The notes beneath the pieces were generated by a model. That model was given only the letters and a program-made list of their open reading frames with translations, did no database searches and had not been told where the DNA came from. From the NCBI GenBank assembly GCA_031763025.1, contig JASSKH010000037.1:1302001-1366000 (forward strand): a stretch of DNA of 64,000 bases, read 5' to 3'. This DNA is from Macrocystis pyrifera (lineage: Eukaryota; Sar; Phaeophyceae; Laminariales; Laminariaceae). Both the position numbers and the translations under genes were made by a program. Positions 59,414 to 64,000 of the stretch are shown piece after piece; the stretch's first letter is position 1, and the number at the start of each line of letters is the position of its first letter.

Positions 59414-59600
59414 AAAAAAAGCCCGAGGCAAAGCCAGGACCGGTTCTCCTCCTAGGCAGAAACTTGAATCATCCACAGTGTGATTATATGAGAGTGAGTA
59501 CCGGTATAACACCAACATCAGGAACGGCGGACTCGAACCGACTGGTGAACATTTATGCTGCCACGCAGCAGTCACTCTGCTATGATGGCTGGCCTCTCCG
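59414..59600 (-). ncRNA. Pol III-type SINE-like unit
   Basis: On the minus strand an A-box-like TAGCAGAGTGAC (59571-59582) is followed by a perfect B box GGTTCGAGTCC (59529-59539), with 31 bases between the boxes. A run of seven T (59414-59420) would terminate transcription, giving a ~185-nt RNA. GCAG/CTGC forms a D-arm-like stem and the T arm is 4/5 paired, but the acceptor and anticodon arms are not convincing. I infer a tRNA-derived SINE or tRNA pseudogene. Confidence 0.5.
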
Positions 59601-59826
59601 ATGGTGGTGCAGTTTCCATTGAGATCCCACATCAAGCAGTTTGTGGTCGTAGGCTCGCGTCTCGCGTCCAACGGTACGGATCGATTCCGAGAAAAACGAT
59701 GTGTTCGTTCGAAGGAATGATTAATATGTTGGGCTATTCGTCATAGTCAGCCCAACAGTCCTTCTTAGGTTCTTAGCTCCGCGTATTTTCGTGTGTTCAT
59801 CTCTGCATTCCGCGACATTTCGCAAC

Positions 59827-59975
59827 TGTTGTTGTTCCTGTTGTTTTCTTCACATTAAACCGTTCTTTCTACCCGTCGACATCCAGCACAACCAGTGTCC
59901 GTGCCGATTCTTCAATCCTAGAGAGATACAAGTTCTGTGGTCACAAAGCTACGCCACAGAGACTACGTTGCGACG
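59827..59975 (-). repeat. LINE 3' terminus next to the duplicated satellite module
   Basis: (TTG)n-like tail and terminal module. It ends a few bases before the satellite module copy 2 starts at 59986. Confidence 0.85.
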
Positions 59976-59985
59976 TATGCAATTG

Positions 59986-62442
59986 CACACTCTGGACAAT
60001 AGCCACAACATTAGTCTATTGCTTCGACAATAGACGAGGGGGGTAATCTATCGATGTATATTGTCTGCGACAATAGATTGTGGAATTTATCTATCGATAG
60101 ATAATGTCGGCGACAATAGACTGGTGATATTGTCGATCGATAGACATTGTCCAACACAATAGATGGTGAATTTCGTCCATCGATGGCCATTGCAGGCCAC
60201 AATAGAATGTGCGAGATGTCGATCGATGGCCATTGCCGGCCACGATAGATTGTGCGAGATGTCTATCGATAGCCATTGGTGACCACAATAGATTGTGCGA
60301 GAGGTCTATCGATGGCCATTGCGGGCCAAAATAGATTGTGCGAGAGGTCTATCGACGGCCATTGTCGACCACAATAGATTGTGCGATATGTCTATCGATG
60401 GCCGTTGCCGGCCACAATAGATTGTACGAGATGTCTATCGATGCCCATTGCCGGCCATAATAGATTGTACAAGCTATCCATCGATAACCATCTCGAGGAT
60501 ATTTTGCACTCATCCCACGATATACGAGGCATGTCATGTTCTGTATGTATGTGGTAATTTGAACCGACGTCGTCATGCTGTGGACACCTTACGCTCTCAC
60601 ACTCATTTGAAGATTACATTATATATAGATGTCGCCATTAATAGAAACTCGCGCACCAAGATGTTGGTAACTGTCATCAACTTGGGTGCGCTCTTAGTTT
60701 CGGAAATTGACTCGATTTAATACCCTTGCTTTGTCCTACTGTCTATTAACTCCACTTTGAATAAAACGTGGATCATTAAACTCAAACCACCTTACGCTGA
60801 AAATTCTAGTCTTTCCGTTTCTCATCTCGAGTTTGTTTGTCCCATACTGAAACCAAGAAAGTAAGAGTTATTTTTTCTGATGCTGGTCATCTATATTTTA
60901 GATTATTTTTTTGTTCGGAAATAAATTCGATTTGTTACCCTTGCATTGTCCTCGATTAACTGCACTATCAAAAATAATCTGGATACTAAAAATAAAACCA
61001 CCTTGACAAGAAAATTATCAGCTTTCCGTTTCTTAACTCGAGATTTTTGTCTCGTACTGAAATAAAGTAAAGTCAGATTCATATTTTTCGGAGCCCGGCC
61101 AACAATCTATTGTGGGTGGCGATGGCTATTGTTGGACACAATCGCATACCTATTGTTGGCGGCAATAGAAGCTTCGGCGGTCTTCAAGAATGGCCATCGA
61201 CATACATCATTCCACGGTATACAATAGGTTTAGGTAGTAGTCTATTACGAAAACACGCCCGACAGTCTATTGTGGGTGACGATGGCTATTGATGGATACA
61301 ATTGCGTGTATATTGTTGGCGGCAATATCCATCGATAGGCAAACGTTTTGGTCTATTGTTCGAACAACATCTATCACGGTTGCTTCCCCAACATCCATTG
61401 TTCAGGACAATGGCCATCTATGGACAACCTTGTGACTCCTTTGTTAGGGCAAAGGCATATTGTCTCCATTGCCGAAAATGTACTGTTCCCTGACAATATC
61501 TATCGATAGACAGCGTTGCCAGTCTATTGTCGTTAACAACATCTATCGATAGACAGCGTTGCCAGTCCATCGTGGTTAGCAGTGTCTATCGATAGAGAGC
61601 GTTGCCAGTCCATTGTGGGTAACAGTGTCTATCGATAGACAGTGTCGCCAGTCTATTGTCGTTAACAATATCCATTGACACACGCTTTTTCGGGGCTACT
61701 GTAGCGGCAACGTTCTATTTCCTTTCTATTGTTCAGGGTATATGCACACCTTACCTCATCTATCTTATCCGTACAGAGTGTAACCGATTTGAAATCACTA
61801 TTAAGAACACAGAGTACTAACCACAACAACACAGCCGACAATGTACCGCACTTAACCCCCATGATGCCCACTGCCTTGTTGAGACACACAACGTTGCAGC
61901 CCTCCTTCACGCTATGCCATGCATCGACATTGCTGCTCATCACGATACACCATGCACTCATTCCATACTGGTGGTGATCACAAGATGAAAATATGACATT
62001 GCTGCGGAACAAACTATTGCGTTGCTTAGTAAATCAGAGTGCATTGTAGGTGCAGAAATAGGCTGGTGATGGTGTCCATCGATAGATATTGTCCACCGCA
62101 ATCGATTCTCAACGATGTCCATCGATAGCAATTGCCGGCCACAATAGATTAGACGCATCTATCGATAGCCATTGCTGGTCACAACAGATTCAGAAACTTA
62201 TGTATCAATAGACATTGCCGGTCACAATAGATTAAGGAATGCATCTATCGATAGCCATTGCCGGCCACAATAGATCATGAAATGTGGGCATCGATAGCCA
62301 CTGTGAACCGCATTAGATTCTGCAAGCTATCCGTCGATAGCCATTGTCGGCGACAATAGCTTTCAACCCAGGTACTTCAGCACACTCCTGCCTGAACAAT
62401 ATGTTGGGGACGCAACCTATCGATAGGCATTACCGACGACAA
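59986..62442. repeat. Satellite-framed module, copy 2 (2.46 kb)
   Basis: Same orientation and order as 3438-6058: 43-bp blocks at 60030-60490, 61090-61680 and 62070-62440 around the same cores. It lacks ~170 bp of copy 1 and has one more unit in the middle block. Its right end runs directly into the GACCC element fragment at 62443. Confidence 0.85.
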
Positions 62443-62870
62443 TGTGGCCTGGCTGTAGTGGGTATGGATGGATGCGGGCATGCGTATGTGGATTTGGCAG
62501 TGTTTTAATATTTGAATAAGATACCAAAGGAGTATTATTGAGTATTTGTGCGAGAAAAGCCTTTGGGTAAGAGAGCGGGAAGTGTTTTGAGTGTCGGATC
62601 CGCGGGCGGGATGCGCGGGTCCGACCCGCGGGTCAGCAGAAAAGAACTCGCGGGTCACGCTGGCCCGACCCGCGAGTGACCCGTTTCTCACGGGTCATGA
62701 CCTGACCCGACCCGTGAGCTTTTCATCACCTCTTGACCCGACCCGACCCGACCCGTGAGATTTGAAAAACTCTTGACCCGACCCGACCCGACCCGTGAGA
62801 TTTTAAAACCTCTTGACCCGACCCGACCCGACCCGTGACATTTTGAACACCACGTGACCCGCGAAAAGCC
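62443..62870. repeat. Partial copy of the GACCC element
   Basis: It corresponds to the middle and right part of 37434-38323, starting TGTGGCCTGGCTGTA and ending GCGAAAAGCCCTGG. The left half is missing at the junction with the satellite module. Confidence 0.8.
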
Positions 62871-62871
62871 C

Positions 62872-63210
62872 TGGCTATTATATGGATTTAGTGCAGAGTT
62901 CACCACTGAGTCGTTTTTCTTAACCTAATTTTCTTAGCGTTCTCCATAAAGTGAGCATTATGTTCTTATTGGGCATTTTCATATTGGCGGTGTGATTATT
63001 ACAGTCAACCGAAAGGGTACTGTAACAGCAGTATGGGCAAGCCTGAGATTCTTTTTGGGGCGCCATCTTGAAACAACCTTGAGCATAAGGCTATTATATG
63101 GATTTAGTGCAGAGTTCACCACTGAGTCGTTTTTCTTGACCTTATTTTCTTAGCGTTCTCCAAGAAGTGAGCAAGATGTTCTTATTGGGCATTTTCATAT
63201 TGGCGGGGCT
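62872..63210. repeat. ~120-bp direct repeats 218 bp apart
   Basis: GGCTATTATATGGATTTAGT and the following ~100 bases through GGGCATTTTCATATTGGCGG occur at ~62872 and ~63090 with few changes. Confidence 0.9.
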
Positions 63211-63399
63211 ATACTGTAGCAGTACCCGTCCTACCGGTATCCTCCTGTTTTATTGTAACTACAAGTAGTGATCCCACACTATTTCCACAAACAGCAGCAG
63301 TACGTCCAGCAGCTCTGTCCTCAAAAATATGTGCGTGTGTTCTTCACATTGATTGATAATAAAATAATGGATGGGATGCAGTTGTATTAAAAGTTCTAA

Positions 63400-63905
63400 A
63401 TAGGTGTGCAGGTATTTGTGCGAGTATCATTTCCTTCTTGCGCCACTCCCCTAGGCACTTCCCGGAGGGGAACCTTGTATATATATTATGTCCAAGAATC
63501 AGTATATGCCACCCTTTTTCCTTTTTCCTTCCCGTTTCTTCCTCCTTGCACGTCCATTTTGGTTCATGCTCGGGGTATGTGTGTCTGAGCTTTGGCTTCC
63601 CATTTTACTTATTTATTTGGGATTCTTCTCCTTTTCTTTTTCGGTTTGTTTTCTTCGTTGCTTCTCTTTCTTTATGGTGTATTTTGGTTGCTGGCGTATG
63701 TATGTATGTTGTGTCGGCCGCACCTAGTGCGAAGGCATGGTATTGCGTAGTAGGCTATTAGTGCATTACGGTGTGTTATCTCTGTGTCGTAGTCTGTGAC
63801 CACAGAGCTCGTATCTTTCTAGGGTGAAGAATCAGCACGGACACTGGGCTTGCTGGATGTCGACGAGTAGAAGAACGGTTGAATGTGAAGAACACACACA
63901 CTAAA
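63400..63905 (+). repeat. LINE 3' UTR and terminus
   Basis: Complement of the 3' UTR of the LINEs at 13305 and 18774 (GTCTGAGCTTTGGCTTCCCA, GGCCGCACCTAGTGCGAAGG), then the terminal stem CTCTGTG/CACAGAG and a (CA)n tail. No ORF is attached. Confidence 0.85.
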
Positions 63906-64000
63906 ACCACAGCACTCCGTAAGATAACAATGATGAGAGCAATGTTATTACAAACTCGCTTGAACACCCAGAACGTCGCCAGGAAAATTAGATAGTGGGA

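Overview
The window looks like a repeat-dominated nuclear segment of a eukaryote. Supporting signs are GT-AG introns of roughly 730-850 bp, non-LTR and Ty3/gypsy-type retrotransposons, several families of terminal-inverted-repeat DNA elements, satellite arrays, trinucleotide microsatellites and short TTAGGG tracts. There is no prokaryotic operon structure. Intron size, base composition and TTAGGG-type repeats would fit a stramenopile such as a brown alga, but that is an inference and nothing here proves it.

Layout. 1-2.8 kb: end of an array of ~520-bp satellite monomers. 3.4-6.1 kb: a module with 43-bp satellite blocks at both ends and in the middle; a second copy in the same orientation lies at 60.0-62.4 kb. 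7.9-11.6 kb: a plus-strand LINE 3' half, tandemly duplicated and split by a Mutator-like element with a 9-bp target duplication. 12.2-12.5 kb: a 298-bp (AGT)n tract. 13.3-15.3 and 18.8-21.1 kb: two minus-strand 5'-truncated LINEs of the same family. 22-25 kb: old degenerate tandem repeats. 25.3-28.3 kb: the only convincing host gene, a four-exon model encoding a four-helix membrane protein of 207 residues. 29-38 kb: mostly non-coding sequence with MITEs, a ~780-bp inverted-repeat element, and an 890-bp element filled with GACCC repeats. 39.9-48.2 kb: an almost complete minus-strand Ty3/gypsy element with both LTRs, CATA target duplication, primer site, polypurine tract, gag, protease and RT-RNaseH-integrase. 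49.7-55 kb: solo LTR, tRNA-like repeats, a 417-bp fold-back MITE nested in a ~106-bp tandem repeat, and more MITEs. 55.3-55.66 kb: a 72-bp-spaced array in which each unit folds into a three-way junction with compensatory base changes between units. 56-64 kb: LINE tails, a Pol III SINE-like unit, and the second copies of the satellite module and GACCC element.

Functionally, most of the window is a record of transposition and local duplication. The strongest unexplained signals are the covarying three-way-junction array (55295-55660) and a ~45-fold excess of the palindrome TACCWGGTA across the window. Both were found by eye; the searches that would decide them are stated in each entry.
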